A stretch of 64,000 bases of DNA from Aestuariibacter sp. GS-14 (GTDB taxonomy: Bacteria > Pseudomonadota > Gammaproteobacteria > Enterobacterales > Alteromonadaceae). The notes beneath the pieces were generated by a model. The model saw only the letters and a program-made list of their open reading frames with translations. It was not told the origin of the DNA and made no database searches. Made by a program: the position numbers and the translations under genes. Location: contig NZ_VHIP01000006.1 of the NCBI RefSeq assembly GCF_006494365.1, positions 186,001 through 250,000 of the forward strand, in the 5' to 3' direction. Shown here piece by piece: positions 18,385 to 28,691 of the stretch; positions within the stretch are counted from its first letter, which is position 1; each line of letters begins with the position of its first letter.

Positions 18385-19128
18385 CTAGCCAAGGGTGCGC
18401 TGTCGCACTATTTCGTACAGGCATATGCCGGTAGCCACCGACACGTTCAGACTCGACACACTGCCAGCCATGGGTAATTTAACCAGCTCATCGCAATGTT
18501 CACGGGTAAGGCGGCGCATGCCTTTGCCCTCTGCGCCCATTACCAGTGCAGTAGGACCGGTGAGTTTGCAATCATAAATCAGTTGTTCTGCTTCGCCAGC
18601 GGTACCTACAACCCACACGCCTTTTTCCTGAATGTGTTTAAGCGTACGCGACAAGTTAGTCACCTGAATAAAAGGTACAACTTCAGCGGCTCCACACGCT
18701 ACTTTGCGCGCCGTAGCCGTTAAGCCGCCGGATTTATCCTTAGGCACGATAACCGCATGCGCCCCGGCAGCATCTGCAGTTCGCAAGCATGCACCTATGT
18801 TATGCGGATCGGTTACACCGTCCAAAAATAGCAGCAGTGGTGCATCGGTATTGTCCAACAGGTAATCCAGGTCACTTTCATCCAGGGTTTTCGCAGGCTT
18901 CGCCCGGGCAACAATGCCCTGATGCTGTTCACCGCTTACTTTGTCATCCAGTACCTTGCGGTTGCAAAACTGCACTGACACGCCCATTCGACGGGCTTCG
19001 TTTACAATAGATTGCAGGCGTGCGTCATCACGGCCTTTTAACACCAGAATTTCAATCAGGCGTTCGGGTTCTTTGTCGATTACTGCCTGCAGTGCATGCA
19101 GGCCATATAGCCACTCTTGTTGTGCCAT
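18385..19128 (-). CDS. rlmB: 23S rRNA (guanosine-2251-2'-O)-methyltransferase
   Basis: The product has 247 residues. The N-terminal substrate-binding domain (about 1-75) is followed by the SpoU/TrmH knot with its three motifs: [18 protein letters not shown] (about 104), [17 protein letters not shown] (about 195) and [18 protein letters not shown] (about 216). RlmB methylates G2251 in the ribosomal P loop. The start codon overlaps the rnr stop (TAATG), the usual rnr-rlmB pairing in gammaproteobacteria. Confidence 0.96.
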   Translation of the reverse strand: MAQQEWLYGLHALQAVIDKEPERLIEILVLKGRDDARLQSIVNEARRMGVSVQFCNRKVLDDKVSGEQHQGIVARAKPAKTLDESDLDYLLDNTDAPLLLFLDGVTDPHNIGACLRTADAAGAHAVIVPKDKSGGLTATARKVACGAAEVVPFIQVTNLSRTLKHIQEKGVWVVGTAGEAEQLIYDCKLTGPTALVMGAEGKGMRRLTREHCDELVKLPMAGSVSSLNVSVATGICLYEIVRQRTLG

Positions 19129-21455
19129 TAACGTCGCTTACCTTTGTTTTTATCTGGTTTCTTCGAGCCGCGTTTTTTTGGTGACGGGGCTGATTTGGGC
19201 GCACTTCGACTACCTTTGACGTCGGTTGTTTTGCGAGGCTCCCGTTTTTTGGTTACTTTCACTTTTTTGCCTGTGGTGGCTTTTACCCATTTGCTGTCGA
19301 GGATTAGATCAATTTTACGCTCGTCCAGATTCACAGCGGCCACTTTTACCAGCAGCGGATCGCCAAGGCGGTATTGTCTAGCACCGCTGTCGCCCGCCAG
19401 GCATTGCTTCACATCATCGTAGCGATAGTAGTCGTCATCGAGCGAGGTAATATGCACCAGGCCATCGATATGGTATTCGGTGATGCGTACAAAAATACCA
19501 AAGCCAGTTACCGAACTCACTACACCTTCGAAGGTCTCGCCTACATGGTCCTGCATAAACTCGCATTTTAGCCAGTCTGCTACGTCCCGGGTAGCGTCAT
19601 CGGCACGGCGCTCGGTCATTGAACACTGCTCACCGAGCTGCTCAATTTCTTCTGCACTGTAGGCTTTTGCGCCACTCACGTGCTGCCCTTTCTTCTTAAG
19701 AATCGCTTTGATGGTGCGATGCACCACTAGGTCAGGGTAACGGCGAATGGGAGAGGTGAAGTGCGCGTAAGCGTCCAGTGCCAAACCAAAGTGACCGATA
19801 TTCTCACCGTCATAAATGGCTTGTTTCATAGAACGCAGCAACATGGTTTGAATCAGTTCCTGATCAGGCCGGAAGCGCGTTTTGGTAACCACATCGGTAA
19901 AGTCGGCTGGCGCTGCGCCATCGGTAATATGATGCGGAATGCCAATTTCGCCCAGGTAGGCCGTAAACGCTGCCAAGCGGTCGGCATCGGGCTTATCGTG
20001 AACGCGGAACAGAGCATGGGCCTTGTTGGCTTCAATAAATTGCGCTGCACTCACGTTGGCCATGATCATGCACTCTTCAATGAGCTTATGCGCATCGTTA
20101 CGCTCAATGGGCACAATGTTTTCAATTTTGCGTTGAGCATTGAATACAAACTTACTTTCCTGCGTTTCAAACTCAATGGCCCCGCGCAGGCCCCGTGCTT
20201 TTTTCAACGCGCGATATAAATTGTGTAAGTTGCGCAGGTGCGGCACAAACTCAGCATAGCGCTGATGAAGCTCTTTATCCCCTTCCAGGATATGCCACAC
20301 TTTGGTATAGGTGAAACGGGCATGCGAATTCATTACCGCTTCATAAAACTGGTATTGCTTGAGCTGTCCCTGGGGACTGATGGTCATTTCACATACCATA
20401 CACAAGCGGTCAACTTCTGGGTTCAGCGAGCACAGGCCATTCGACAGAATTTCCGGCAGCATTGGCACCACCTGATCGGGGAAATACACGGAGTTACCCC
20501 GGTTTAACGCTTCGGTGTCGAGTGCTGTGCCCATGCGCACGTACTGGCTTACATCGGCGATAGCAACCCAAAGCTGCCAACCGCCGTCATCCAGTGGTTC
20601 ACAAAATACCGCGTCGTCGAAGTCCCGGGCATCTTCGCCATCAATGGTCACCAAAGGTAACTGGCGTAAATCGACACGCCCAACTTTGGCTTCTTCGTCT
20701 ACGGTATCGCCCAGCCCTTCAATCTGCCGTGTCACCCCTTTGGGCCACTGATGAGGAATATCGAAGGTGCGCAGGGCCATTTCGATTTCCATACCGGGCG
20801 CCATGTGCTCGCCCAGCACTTCAACAATACGGCCAACCGGGTTTACCCGTTTGCGCGGACGTTGTGTGATCTCCACTACCACAACATGCCCCTGACGGGC
20901 ACCATGGGTATGCTCAGGTGGAATAATGATCTCGTGATTAATTCGACTGTCGTCCGGGATCACAACCCCCATCCCGTGTTCGGTAAAGTAACGGCCAACA
21001 ATGGGCTCTTTACGCGGTTCAATTACCTGATTGATAAAAGCTTCGCGCTTGCCTCTGCGATCGGTACCGCTTTCCCTGGCTTCCACAAAATCGTCGTGTA
21101 ACAGATTTTGCATTTGCCCGGCACTGATAAACAAATCGCCAGACTTATCTTCCGGACGCAAGAAACCGTAGCCATCGCGATGGCCAATCACATGCCCGCG
21201 AAACAACTGCTCCTGCTGAAGCACGGCGTAACGCTTTTGTTTGGTAAACTGAATTTGCCCTTCGCGCTCCATGGCGCGTAATCGGCGTTGAATACCAATA
21301 CGACTGTCTTCATCCAGGGCATTTACACTGTGACAAATATCCATGAATGACATGGGTTTGCCATATTTTTTCAGTGTTTCCAGCAAATATTCACGGCTGG
21401 CTACCGGATTCTCGTATTTGGATTTTTCCCGCTCAAAATGCGGATCTTTACTCAT
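19128..21455 (-). CDS. rnr: Ribonuclease R
   Basis: The product has 775 residues, close to E. coli RNase R. In order: an N-terminal HTH (about 20-80), cold-shock domains, the RNB catalytic domain with the acidic cluster [15 protein letters not shown] (about 270-285), an S1 domain (about 640-725, starting [18 protein letters not shown]) and a basic Lys/Arg/Ser-rich tail. It is a processive 3'-5' exoribonuclease that degrades structured RNA, important in the cold and for rRNA quality control. It is the first gene of an operon with rlmB. Confidence 0.97.
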   Translation of the reverse strand: MSKDPHFEREKSKYENPVASREYLLETLKKYGKPMSFMDICHSVNALDEDSRIGIQRRLRAMEREGQIQFTKQKRYAVLQQEQLFRGHVIGHRDGYGFLRPEDKSGDLFISAGQMQNLLHDDFVEARESGTDRRGKREAFINQVIEPRKEPIVGRYFTEHGMGVVIPDDSRINHEIIIPPEHTHGARQGHVVVVEITQRPRKRVNPVGRIVEVLGEHMAPGMEIEMALRTFDIPHQWPKGVTRQIEGLGDTVDEEAKVGRVDLRQLPLVTIDGEDARDFDDAVFCEPLDDGGWQLWVAIADVSQYVRMGTALDTEALNRGNSVYFPDQVVPMLPEILSNGLCSLNPEVDRLCMVCEMTISPQGQLKQYQFYEAVMNSHARFTYTKVWHILEGDKELHQRYAEFVPHLRNLHNLYRALKKARGLRGAIEFETQESKFVFNAQRKIENIVPIERNDAHKLIEECMIMANVSAAQFIEANKAHALFRVHDKPDADRLAAFTAYLGEIGIPHHITDGAAPADFTDVVTKTRFRPDQELIQTMLLRSMKQAIYDGENIGHFGLALDAYAHFTSPIRRYPDLVVHRTIKAILKKKGQHVSGAKAYSAEEIEQLGEQCSMTERRADDATRDVADWLKCEFMQDHVGETFEGVVSSVTGFGIFVRITEYHIDGLVHITSLDDDYYRYDDVKQCLAGDSGARQYRLGDPLLVKVAAVNLDERKIDLILDSKWVKATTGKKVKVTKKREPRKTTDVKGSRSAPKSAPSPKKRGSKKPDKNKGKRR

Positions 21456-21538
21456 AGTCTATGGATCTTCCTTATAATCTGTTTGCAGTATAACAGCTTG
21501 CCTGCAATGCGTGTGTCCTTTTCTGTATAACGAATAAA

Positions 21539-21563
21539 AAGGCCCGCTGATTCAGCGGGCCTT
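21539..21563 (-). terminator. Intrinsic terminator downstream of the M16 peptidase gene
   Basis: The stem AAGGCCCGCTGA / TCAGCGGGCCTT is followed on the minus strand by a run of five T residues. It ends transcription of the M16 peptidase gene before rnr. Confidence 0.88.
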
Positions 21564-21599
21564 ATCGATATCAGTTCACAAAACTCACACTGAGTAGTA

Positions 21600-24479
21600 C
21601 TACTGGGTTTTCATTTTACTGTGGAAAGTAGCCAGATCCGCAATCGGCTTCGCTCCAGCCAAACCTGCAAATGGTTTATCGGCAAACTTCGTACCGCGCA
21701 TCTGTACTGACACTCTGGCAGCGTCGTTGTTCAGCATGGTCTTTGCGTAGAAGTCTTTCAGTCCTTCAAGCGTCACGTTCTCCACGGCGGCAATGAGCTT
21801 TTCCTTGCTGTCGAAGTTGTAATTTTCCTTATACCAATCGGTGATAATAGGGTTGACTTCGTCCTGCAGGTTCTTCGGCGGCTCTTTAAGCGTAACCAGC
21901 GTACTGGCTTTTAGCTGCTCGAACGTTTCTTCAGTCATGTCGTTAAGCTGCTCAAGGTACTCTTGCTTAAAGGTATCAAAGCGCGCTTGCATGGATGCTA
22001 CGTCTTTTACCGGTGTTTGAATGTACATGGCAAAGCCAGTGTATTCGCCAATCTGCACGGCTGTGCCACCCACGGCGTAAGCCAGCTGTTCTTCGGTACG
22101 CAGCTTATCAAATGCCGCTGTGCGGAAGTGTCCGCGCAGCACCGCGGCCTGAGCCTGAGCGTCAAAACCGGCTTGCGGGTGCACCGCAACATCAACAATC
22201 GCCACATCGGCTACGTCCAAATCCTGTTGCCACAACAGTTTTTCACCCGCCTGTGGTAGCCAGAAGTCTCGGTAATCATAAGCAATGATTTTACGGTCTT
22301 GTGGCAGTGCTGCAGTGATTTGCGCAACGGCATTGTTCAGGTCGTTGCTGTCGTAGTTACCAAACGCAAATACGCGTAACTGATGCTCGCCCAGTAAGGC
22401 AGGCATGAAGTCGGTCAAATCCGATGGTTTCAAGGCTTGTGCCGTGGCAATTAACGCCTCAGTGTTAAAGTTACCTTTGCGAACCAAACGGCTATACGCA
22501 TCAAAAGCCTGATAAAACGGGAACTGCTTGCCTTCGTTTTGCAGGCCGCGAACGAAGCGGTCTACCGCCTGAGCAAAGTTTTGTTCGTTCACATCAACCA
22601 CCAATGCTTCCAGTGCTTGCTTGAGTAATTGAGGCTGTTTATCGGTAAAGCCTGAAAGAGATAAACGCAACCCATTGCCATCCTGAAGCTTAACACCCAT
22701 CCCGGCAATGTTGGCTTCTGTCATGAGTGCACTTTGTTGCAAGGCATATAAATCCTTCCAAAGCGTCGTAAGTACATTGGCTTTGATGTCGGTTTCTGCT
22801 TTGCCATTGTTAATATAAATCTCCAGCTCGCCACGCGGCTGGTCGGCAAACGCGTTGCTTGGGTAATGCCATACCTTAATGCCATCCTTGTCTACTACCA
22901 ACTCTGGCTTGGCTTTGCTTGCTGTGGTCTTAATGTCAAAGTTTTCAGGTAACAGGTTATTTACTGCTGGTAACTGCAAAGGAATTTGCGGCGCTTGCTG
23001 CCAACTGGCCACTTCTTCATCGCTGATGTCGGCCACCATGTATTTGCCATCGTAGAAGTGCAATTGACTATCTGACGGCTCGCCTTTGCTGATATACCAA
23101 ATTCGCAAATGTTCAGGCGTTAATTGCGCCAGTACATCGTTAATCGATTTTGCATCGAACGCTTCGTAATAAAACGGTGACGATACGGCATATTTGGCCG
23201 GCACATTTTGCATAGCCGCTGCCAAATTAGAGACGTAACCAAATTCGTCGGCTTTTTCCAGGAAGCGGAACTGGTTATTCAGGCTGGTTTTAATTTCGCT
23301 GAAGTATTTTTCGTCCACGCCTTTTTCGCGAATCAGGTCTATGTACTGCATTACCACAGCCACAATCGCTTCACGGTTTTGCATGCCAGCATCGGTTAAA
23401 TCAATATCAATGCTGAATGAACCATAGTTGCCGTACATATCAGGTGAGGCACTGGCCATCAGATTCGAAATAAGCCCCATGGCTTTGAGCTGGTAAGCCG
23501 GTGTGCCAGGCATTTCTGAACCAATCAGGTAGGTAAGGTATTTGTTTGGTTTAGAGGCGTACTGGTCGCTGTTATTGGTGATCGTAAAATCAATCTTCAG
23601 CTGTTTAACATCTTCGTTAGGTACATAGTGAATGCGTTTACCACCCACTTTGTCGAAGTCCAGGGTTTGGGTAACCTCCGGATCAGCAATTTCCTTGTTT
23701 TTAATATCGCCAAAGTACTGGGTTGCCAACGCTTTCATTTCGCTAAGTGGGCGGTTGCTGATCATCGCCACTTTCATGATATTGGCCGAATAGTACTGGT
23801 CGTAAAACTTCACGGTTTCAGCGTGCAGCTTGCTGTCTTCTTTGTCGCCCAGGGTTTCCAGGTTACCGATTAAGAATCGGTTTGCAGGGTGGTCGCCCAT
23901 CAGACTGCGAGCCAGTTTAAACTGACCAAAAAAGTCCATTTCACGGCGCATCGACCATTCGGCGTTTACGGCGTTTTTCTCTTTCTCTGTGTATTCCGGG
24001 TACAGCTTGGGCGCTTTAAAAAAGTCGGAAAAACGGTCGAGTGCTTCAGGGTAACCTTCGTTATTTACCTTGAACATGTAATTGGTGATGTCCAGCCAGG
24101 TATAAGCATTATGCTGTCCGCCATTGGCCGTCATAAAGTCAGTGTAACCCTTGGTATCCGGGAAGCGCTCAGTGCCCAGGAACAACATGTGCTCTAGGTA
24201 ATGCGCCATCCCTTGTTGCGACATCGGATCGTGTAACAAGCCAACACTGACACTTAGTGCGGCAGCGGATTTTTCTGCGGCGGGATCGGATACCAGCATC
24301 ACTTCCACCTGGTTAGGCAGGGTAAATGTATCGTACTGACGATCATCGTTTGCTGAAATAATGACTGCTGGTGCCGGCGCGGCAGATTCTGTCTGAGCAG
24401 GGGTTTGCTGTGCTTTTTCTGCACTACATCCAGCCAGCATGGCCAGTGTAATTGCACTCATAGCAAAAAGCTTTTTCAT
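21600..24479 (-). CDS. M16 family zinc metallopeptidase, lipoprotein (pitrilysin-like)
   Basis: The product has 959 residues. A lipoprotein signal ends at LAGC (Cys18), so the enzyme is lipid-anchored in the envelope. The zinc site is the inverted HxxEH motif HYLEH (93-97) with the third ligand Glu174 (NAEWSMR). The length and four-domain layout match pitrilysin/insulysin enzymes, which trap and cut peptides in a closed chamber. Residue 18 is not Asp-flanked, so outer-membrane sorting is possible. It is monocistronic with its own terminator. Confidence 0.94.
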   Translation of the reverse strand: MKKLFAMSAITLAMLAGCSAEKAQQTPAQTESAAPAPAVIISANDDRQYDTFTLPNQVEVMLVSDPAAEKSAAALSVSVGLLHDPMSQQGMAHYLEHMLFLGTERFPDTKGYTDFMTANGGQHNAYTWLDITNYMFKVNNEGYPEALDRFSDFFKAPKLYPEYTEKEKNAVNAEWSMRREMDFFGQFKLARSLMGDHPANRFLIGNLETLGDKEDSKLHAETVKFYDQYYSANIMKVAMISNRPLSEMKALATQYFGDIKNKEIADPEVTQTLDFDKVGGKRIHYVPNEDVKQLKIDFTITNNSDQYASKPNKYLTYLIGSEMPGTPAYQLKAMGLISNLMASASPDMYGNYGSFSIDIDLTDAGMQNREAIVAVVMQYIDLIREKGVDEKYFSEIKTSLNNQFRFLEKADEFGYVSNLAAAMQNVPAKYAVSSPFYYEAFDAKSINDVLAQLTPEHLRIWYISKGEPSDSQLHFYDGKYMVADISDEEVASWQQAPQIPLQLPAVNNLLPENFDIKTTASKAKPELVVDKDGIKVWHYPSNAFADQPRGELEIYINNGKAETDIKANVLTTLWKDLYALQQSALMTEANIAGMGVKLQDGNGLRLSLSGFTDKQPQLLKQALEALVVDVNEQNFAQAVDRFVRGLQNEGKQFPFYQAFDAYSRLVRKGNFNTEALIATAQALKPSDLTDFMPALLGEHQLRVFAFGNYDSNDLNNAVAQITAALPQDRKIIAYDYRDFWLPQAGEKLLWQQDLDVADVAIVDVAVHPQAGFDAQAQAAVLRGHFRTAAFDKLRTEEQLAYAVGGTAVQIGEYTGFAMYIQTPVKDVASMQARFDTFKQEYLEQLNDMTEETFEQLKASTLVTLKEPPKNLQDEVNPIITDWYKENYNFDSKEKLIAAVENVTLEGLKDFYAKTMLNNDAARVSVQMRGTKFADKPFAGLAGAKPIADLATFHSKMKTQ

Positions 24480-24671
24480 TCTAGGTGCCTTATTTAATTG
24501 TTATTCGTGAACATATACGTGTAAGTAGACCAAATGACGCAGATTTAGCGGAAAAACAGCCCAACGCATAGTGTTTTGGTATCGCAACAGTAAGCAATGT
24601 TGGCGTTACTGGCTACTGCCCTTAAAGACAGTATTGTAAAAAAGTGTGTCAATAACACCATAAACGTGTGT

Positions 24672-25043
24672 TTAACGATGTTGGTCGATCAGTATTGCAT
24701 TGCCGTCGGGGTCTGTAAGGGCAATACTTTCTGGACCTTGCCCGCCGGGCTCTGTTGTTTTCGTGAGTTCGAGTCCCTGAGCAATTAAGTGCTTTTCGAT
24801 GTCCCGAACATCGGTAAAGCTGTCGAGGTTCTGTGCGCTTTGGTTCCAGCCGGGATTAAATGTGAGGATATTACCTTCAAACATACCCTGAAATAACCCA
24901 ATGATGTGATCGCCATTTTTCATGATGAGCCAGTGTTGCGTTATGTCGCCACCAAATTCCGAGAATCCCAATTTCTCGTAAAACGCTTTCGACGCGTGAA
25001 TATCTTTCACCGTCAGACTTACCGAAAATGCGCCCAGTTCCAT
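24672..25043 (-). CDS. VOC-family (glyoxalase-fold) protein
   Basis: The product has 123 residues from the ATG at 25043, which has a GAGGG ribosome site five bases upstream; a GTG 12 bases earlier is less likely. The sequence shows the beta-alpha-beta units of the vicinal-oxygen-chelate fold: [21 protein letters not shown] at the N-terminus and [21 protein letters not shown] at the C-terminus. Many relatives are of unknown function; some confer resistance to small molecules. No partner gene is adjacent. Confidence 0.86.
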   Translation of the reverse strand: MELGAFSVSLTVKDIHASKAFYEKLGFSEFGGDITQHWLIMKNGDHIIGLFQGMFEGNILTFNPGWNQSAQNLDSFTDVRDIEKHLIAQGLELTKTTEPGGQGPESIALTDPDGNAILIDQHR

Positions 25044-25197
25044 TGCAGCCCTCACTTTTTTACACGGGTTTTACATCGTTCTACTATCCTCCGCTTTACA
25101 CATAACTTCAACCATTTACCGCAAATTGCCGTTTCAAGGTAGGCAAGCCGCTCAAGCTTGGTTAAAGTAATTTTTTCGCCCTTTCAGATGCAGTGTT

Positions 25198-26886
25198 ATG
25201 GACAGACGACATTTTATAAAGCTTTCTTCTTTGTTTGGCGGCGGTATTGCCATTTCAACGCAATTATCCGGCTGTGGGGCAACCTTTGCACCCGATGGTG
25301 ATGATTATGTTCCACCCGCTGCCTTTACTCACGGTGTTGCCAGTGGCGACCCTACGTCCAGTTCTATTATTCTGTGGACCCGCGCCGTGCCTGCCAGCAA
25401 TAGCAGCAGTAGTTACATTCGCTGGCAACTGGCCACAACGCCCGATTTTACCCAGCCGGTGCGCAGTGGTGTGGTAAAAACTGAACGCAGCCGCGATTAC
25501 ACACTGAAAGTAGATGTGCGAGATCTGGCGCCAGGCCAGCGCTATTACTATCGCTTTTTTACCAGTGAAACACGCTCACCCATTGGCGAAACAATCACGT
25601 TGAACAATGGCGTTACCACGCGAGTTAAATTTGGGGTATTTTCCTGCGCGAATTTCCCGGCAGGGTATTTCAATGCCTATGATGCCGCAGCAAAAGACAG
25701 CAGTATTGACGTAGTACTGCATTTGGGAGATTACATTTACGAATACCCTAAAGGCGGTTATGCCACCGCAAATGCAGATGCGATTGGGCGCGGATTCGTG
25801 CCGGGCAATGAAGGTGAATTACTCAATCTTGCTGACTATCGCACCCGTTATGCTCAATATCGCGAAGACAAAGGGTTACAGTTGCTACATCAGCACAAGC
25901 CATTTATTGCCGTTTGGGATGATCACGAAATTGCCAACGACACGTACATGTCGGGGGCTGAAAATCACAATGCCGGAGAAGGCGACTTTCTCGCGCGTCG
26001 CACAGCAGCTATTCAGGCGTATTACGAATGGCTGCCTATTCGACCGCCCATGGGCGATGAGAGCCCGCAGATTTACCGCCACTTCGAATTTGGTAATCTG
26101 GTGAGCCTTTACATGCTCGATACACGGGTGATAGGCCGGGAAAAGCAGTTGTCGTTGGGTGCGTACAAACAACCCGACGGCCGGTTCGATTTACCCGCCT
26201 TTGAACGGGACGTAAACAACCCTTCGCGCACTCTGTTGGGTAACGAGCAATTTGCCTGGTTGCAAAAGCAAGTCGCTTCCAGTAACAACCGCTGGCATGT
26301 ACTGGGCCAGCAAATACTCATGGGCAAGATGCATTATCCGGCCGAAATCATCGCCAGTACTGACCGTAAAGCCGTGCCGGGCATTATTGCTCAGTTGGTT
26401 GAACTGCGTCAGCAGCAACTTGAAGGACGTACGCTTACTGCGGCCGAACAACAGCGATTGAACGTTAAAATTCCCTACAACCTGGATGCCTGGGACGGCT
26501 ACGCCGCTGAACGTGAAAAGGTGCTAAACCTGTTTAGCCTAAAGGGTAAATCGCTGGTTGTGCTGGCGGGTGACACCCACAACGGCTGGGCAAATGCGTT
26601 AACCGACAACACCGGCAAGACCGTTGCTGTGGAGTACGCAACACCGGGCGTATCATCGCCTGGATTCGAAGACTATTTGGGCTTGACCGATAAGCAAGCA
26701 GAAGACCTTGCCCGCGCCCTGCCATTGTTAATCGACGAAGTGAAATACTGTAACCTGCATCAGCGAGGTTACATGACCGTGGAATTTACCCTCGGACAGG
26801 TGAACACCGCCTGGCATTATGTGAGCAATATTAAAGCCACCACTTACACCGTATTAACTCAGCATCGCGAGCAGTTTGTAGGGTAA
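25198..26886 (+). CDS. phoD: PhoD-type alkaline phosphatase/phosphodiesterase, Tat lipoprotein
   Basis: The product has 562 residues. The twin-arginine start DRRHFIKLSSLFGGG is followed by a lipobox-like LSGC (Cys26), so it is probably a Tat-exported lipoprotein. The PhoD N-terminal domain (about 40-145) precedes the metallophosphatase core with VLHLGDYIYEYP, WDDHEIAND and VVLAGDTHNGW, the residues that bind Ca2+/Fe3+. It releases phosphate from organic esters in the periplasm or at the cell surface. No Pho box was sought in detail; the gene is alone. Confidence 0.94.
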   Translation: MDRRHFIKLSSLFGGGIAISTQLSGCGATFAPDGDDYVPPAAFTHGVASGDPTSSSIILWTRAVPASNSSSSYIRWQLATTPDFTQPVRSGVVKTERSRDYTLKVDVRDLAPGQRYYYRFFTSETRSPIGETITLNNGVTTRVKFGVFSCANFPAGYFNAYDAAAKDSSIDVVLHLGDYIYEYPKGGYATANADAIGRGFVPGNEGELLNLADYRTRYAQYREDKGLQLLHQHKPFIAVWDDHEIANDTYMSGAENHNAGEGDFLARRTAAIQAYYEWLPIRPPMGDESPQIYRHFEFGNLVSLYMLDTRVIGREKQLSLGAYKQPDGRFDLPAFERDVNNPSRTLLGNEQFAWLQKQVASSNNRWHVLGQQILMGKMHYPAEIIASTDRKAVPGIIAQLVELRQQQLEGRTLTAAEQQRLNVKIPYNLDAWDGYAAEREKVLNLFSLKGKSLVVLAGDTHNGWANALTDNTGKTVAVEYATPGVSSPGFEDYLGLTDKQAEDLARALPLLIDEVKYCNLHQRGYMTVEFTLGQVNTAWHYVSNIKATTYTVLTQHREQFVG

Positions 26887-26920
26887 CGTTTCGCAGGTTG
26901 TTTTATAGGATCCTCCGTCT

Positions 26921-27508
26921 TCCAGGGCTCGACCCGGGGTCTATTTAAACATTGTGCCGCAGCCAAACAAGATCCCCGCCTACGCGGGGATGACGAGATA
27001 AGCGGCGGGGATGACGAGATAAGCGGCAGGGATGACGGAATTAGAGGCGGGTATGACTGAATTAGAGGCGGGGATGACTCCGCTCCCCGTCACCCTGGGC
27101 TCGACCCGGGGTCTACTTAAACAGTGTGCCAAAGCCAAACAAGATCCCCGCCTACGCGGGGATGACGAGATAAGCGGCGGGGATGACGGAATTAGAGGCG
27201 GGTATGACTGAATTAGAGGCGGGTATGACCCCCTCCCCGTCTCCCCGGGCTCGACCCGGGGTCTACTTAAACAGTGTGCCAAAGCCAAACAAGATCCCCG
27301 CCTACGCGGGGATGACGAGATAAGCGGCAGGGATGACGGAATTAGAGGCGGGTATGACCCCCTCCCCGTCTCCCCGGGCTCGACCCGGGGTCTACTTAAA
27401 CAGTGTGCCGCAGCCAAACAAGATCCCCGCCTACGCGGGGATGACTAGATAAGCGGCGGGGATGACGGAATTAGAGGCGGGGATGACGGAATTAGAGGCG
27501 GGTATGAC
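26921..27508. repeat. Tandem GC-rich repeat block, four copies
   Basis: Four copies of a variable unit of about 130-170 bases are present, each starting with CTCGACCCGGGGTCTA (first bases at about 26928, 27100, 27250 and 27379). Each unit holds a self-complementary CCCGGG segment, then a hairpin GATCCCCGCCTACGCGGGGAT, then several short submodules (GATGACGGAATTAGAGGCGGG and close variants) whose number differs between copies. The motifs resemble dispersed REP-like sequences known from many proteobacteria. A 145-codon frame on the minus strand is a product of the repeats and is not a gene. Confidence 0.85.
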
Positions 27509-27583
27509 GGTTACTGTGCGAGATGATGGGAAGATAAGTATGGTGCAAACACGACCTTCAATCCAAAAGCTAGTTCCGACTTA

Positions 27584-28216
27584 CTAACTATCCAGCGGTT
27601 TACGGGCGTCACGCACAGCGCGCGGATGCATCAGCTTTTCAAGTTCGGCCAAATACACCGCTATTTGTTTATGGGTAGGCTTATCGTCGGTAATTGCGTT
27701 GTACAACCAGTGGTATGCGTCCTGATAATCGTAGGGGCTACCGTAGCCTTCAATAAACAATTCGGCCAATTGCATTTGCGCCTTCAAATTGCCCAGCGCC
27801 GCCGCTTCGCGTAAGAAAATCACCGCGCGCTTTCTGTCTTGCTGTACCAGCGTACCTTTGCTGTAGTAGCGACCGAGCTGCTCTAAGGCGGCGGGTAATC
27901 CCTGATTAGCAGCCTGGCGCATAAAGTCGATACCACGCACCGGGTCTGCGCTTACACATACGCCCCAGGCCAGCATATCGCCCCATAAAAACTGGTAGGC
28001 CGGCACTTTTAACACTTCTGCGCGGGCTTCGATATCCTGATTCAACTGACAACGATCAAGTACTACGCGATCGAGGTGCTCGTTTTTATTAATCAGGTTT
28101 ATTAGTTCGTCCTGGGTGTACAGTTGCACCGCTTTAACTTCCTGCGCGTTGACCGCCGACACTGGTAACAGCGCACAGGCTAACGCAAACATGGAGGTAC
28201 GAACGAAGGTATGCAT
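27584..28216 (-). CDS. motX: Sel1-repeat exported protein, probable MotX of the sodium-driven flagellar motor
   Basis: The product has 210 residues with a signal peptide (cleavage near SAVNAQ). The mature part has an N-terminal helical segment, then Sel1-like repeats: GDMLAWGVCVS, GLPAALEQLGRYYSKGTLVQQD, AALGNLKAQMQLAELFIEGYGSPYDYQDAYHWLYNA. Length, the GVCVS block and the repeats agree with MotX from Vibrio and Shewanella, a T-ring component that holds the PomAB stator in the periplasm. The assignment is from memory of the family; a general Sel1-repeat protein is the alternative. No other motor genes are nearby, as is usual for motX. Confidence 0.68.
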   Translation of the reverse strand: MHTFVRTSMFALACALLPVSAVNAQEVKAVQLYTQDELINLINKNEHLDRVVLDRCQLNQDIEARAEVLKVPAYQFLWGDMLAWGVCVSADPVRGIDFMRQAANQGLPAALEQLGRYYSKGTLVQQDRKRAVIFLREAAALGNLKAQMQLAELFIEGYGSPYDYQDAYHWLYNAITDDKPTHKQIAVYLAELEKLMHPRAVRDARKPLDS

Positions 28217-28275
28217 AACGAGTCCTGCTAACGGCCAATATCTATGCTCAGGTTATCGGCCGCCGCTAAAAAAAC

Positions 28276-28518
28276 CTAATTAAATTTAATGCACATGGCA
28301 CTGTTTATGCGCCTTGTATGCTCTACAACGTCTATGCCAAGGTCGGTGAGGTATCCACCATCTACCTGTGTGATCAGGCCCTTGGTGTATAGTCTGGATG
28401 CGGCTTCTACGATTGCCTGACTGGCATCGTGGTGGATTTTGAGTCCCTGCATCAGGCTTTCAGCAGGAAACTTTAACAATAAATTCAGCTCTTCAATTAC
28501 GTCGTGGGTAAAGGCCAT
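28276..28518 (-). CDS. TIGR02647-family small protein
   Basis: The product has 80 residues from the ATG at 28518, preceded by a good ribosome site (GGAGA). A longer frame begins 60 bases upstream without one. The sequence matches the short gammaproteobacterial family TIGR02647: AFTHDVIEELNLLLKF at the start and LYTKGLITQVDGGYLTDLG in the second half. It is predicted to be a small helical, winged-helix-like protein. Its function is not known. It diverges from ubiD. Confidence 0.82.
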   Translation of the reverse strand: MAFTHDVIEELNLLLKFPAESLMQGLKIHHDASQAIVEAASRLYTKGLITQVDGGYLTDLGIDVVEHTRRINSAMCIKFN

Positions 28519-28691
28519 AGTGTCTCCAGGCAATTTATTCTTTGTAGCCAGTATGCGCCGATTAAACGGCTCTGTCATTAATTGTAGATCCTGTTCAGGC
28601 TATCGCGAGTTTTTTGTTATGCATCAATGTGATCGGCTTGGTCGCTTTAGTGGTATACTGCCTGAGCCACAGCAGTCTGAGTTTGTTCATC

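Noticed and set aside
19761-20219. A 152-codon plus-strand frame inside rnr
   Set aside because: It is antisense to the RNB catalytic domain; no supporting motif or start signal.
26980-27417. A 145-codon minus-strand frame with repeated SSPRRRGSC and SRPRVEPG segments
   Set aside because: It is created by the GC-rich tandem repeats; the peptide repeats follow the DNA units, no ribosome site is present, and such frames are common misannotations.
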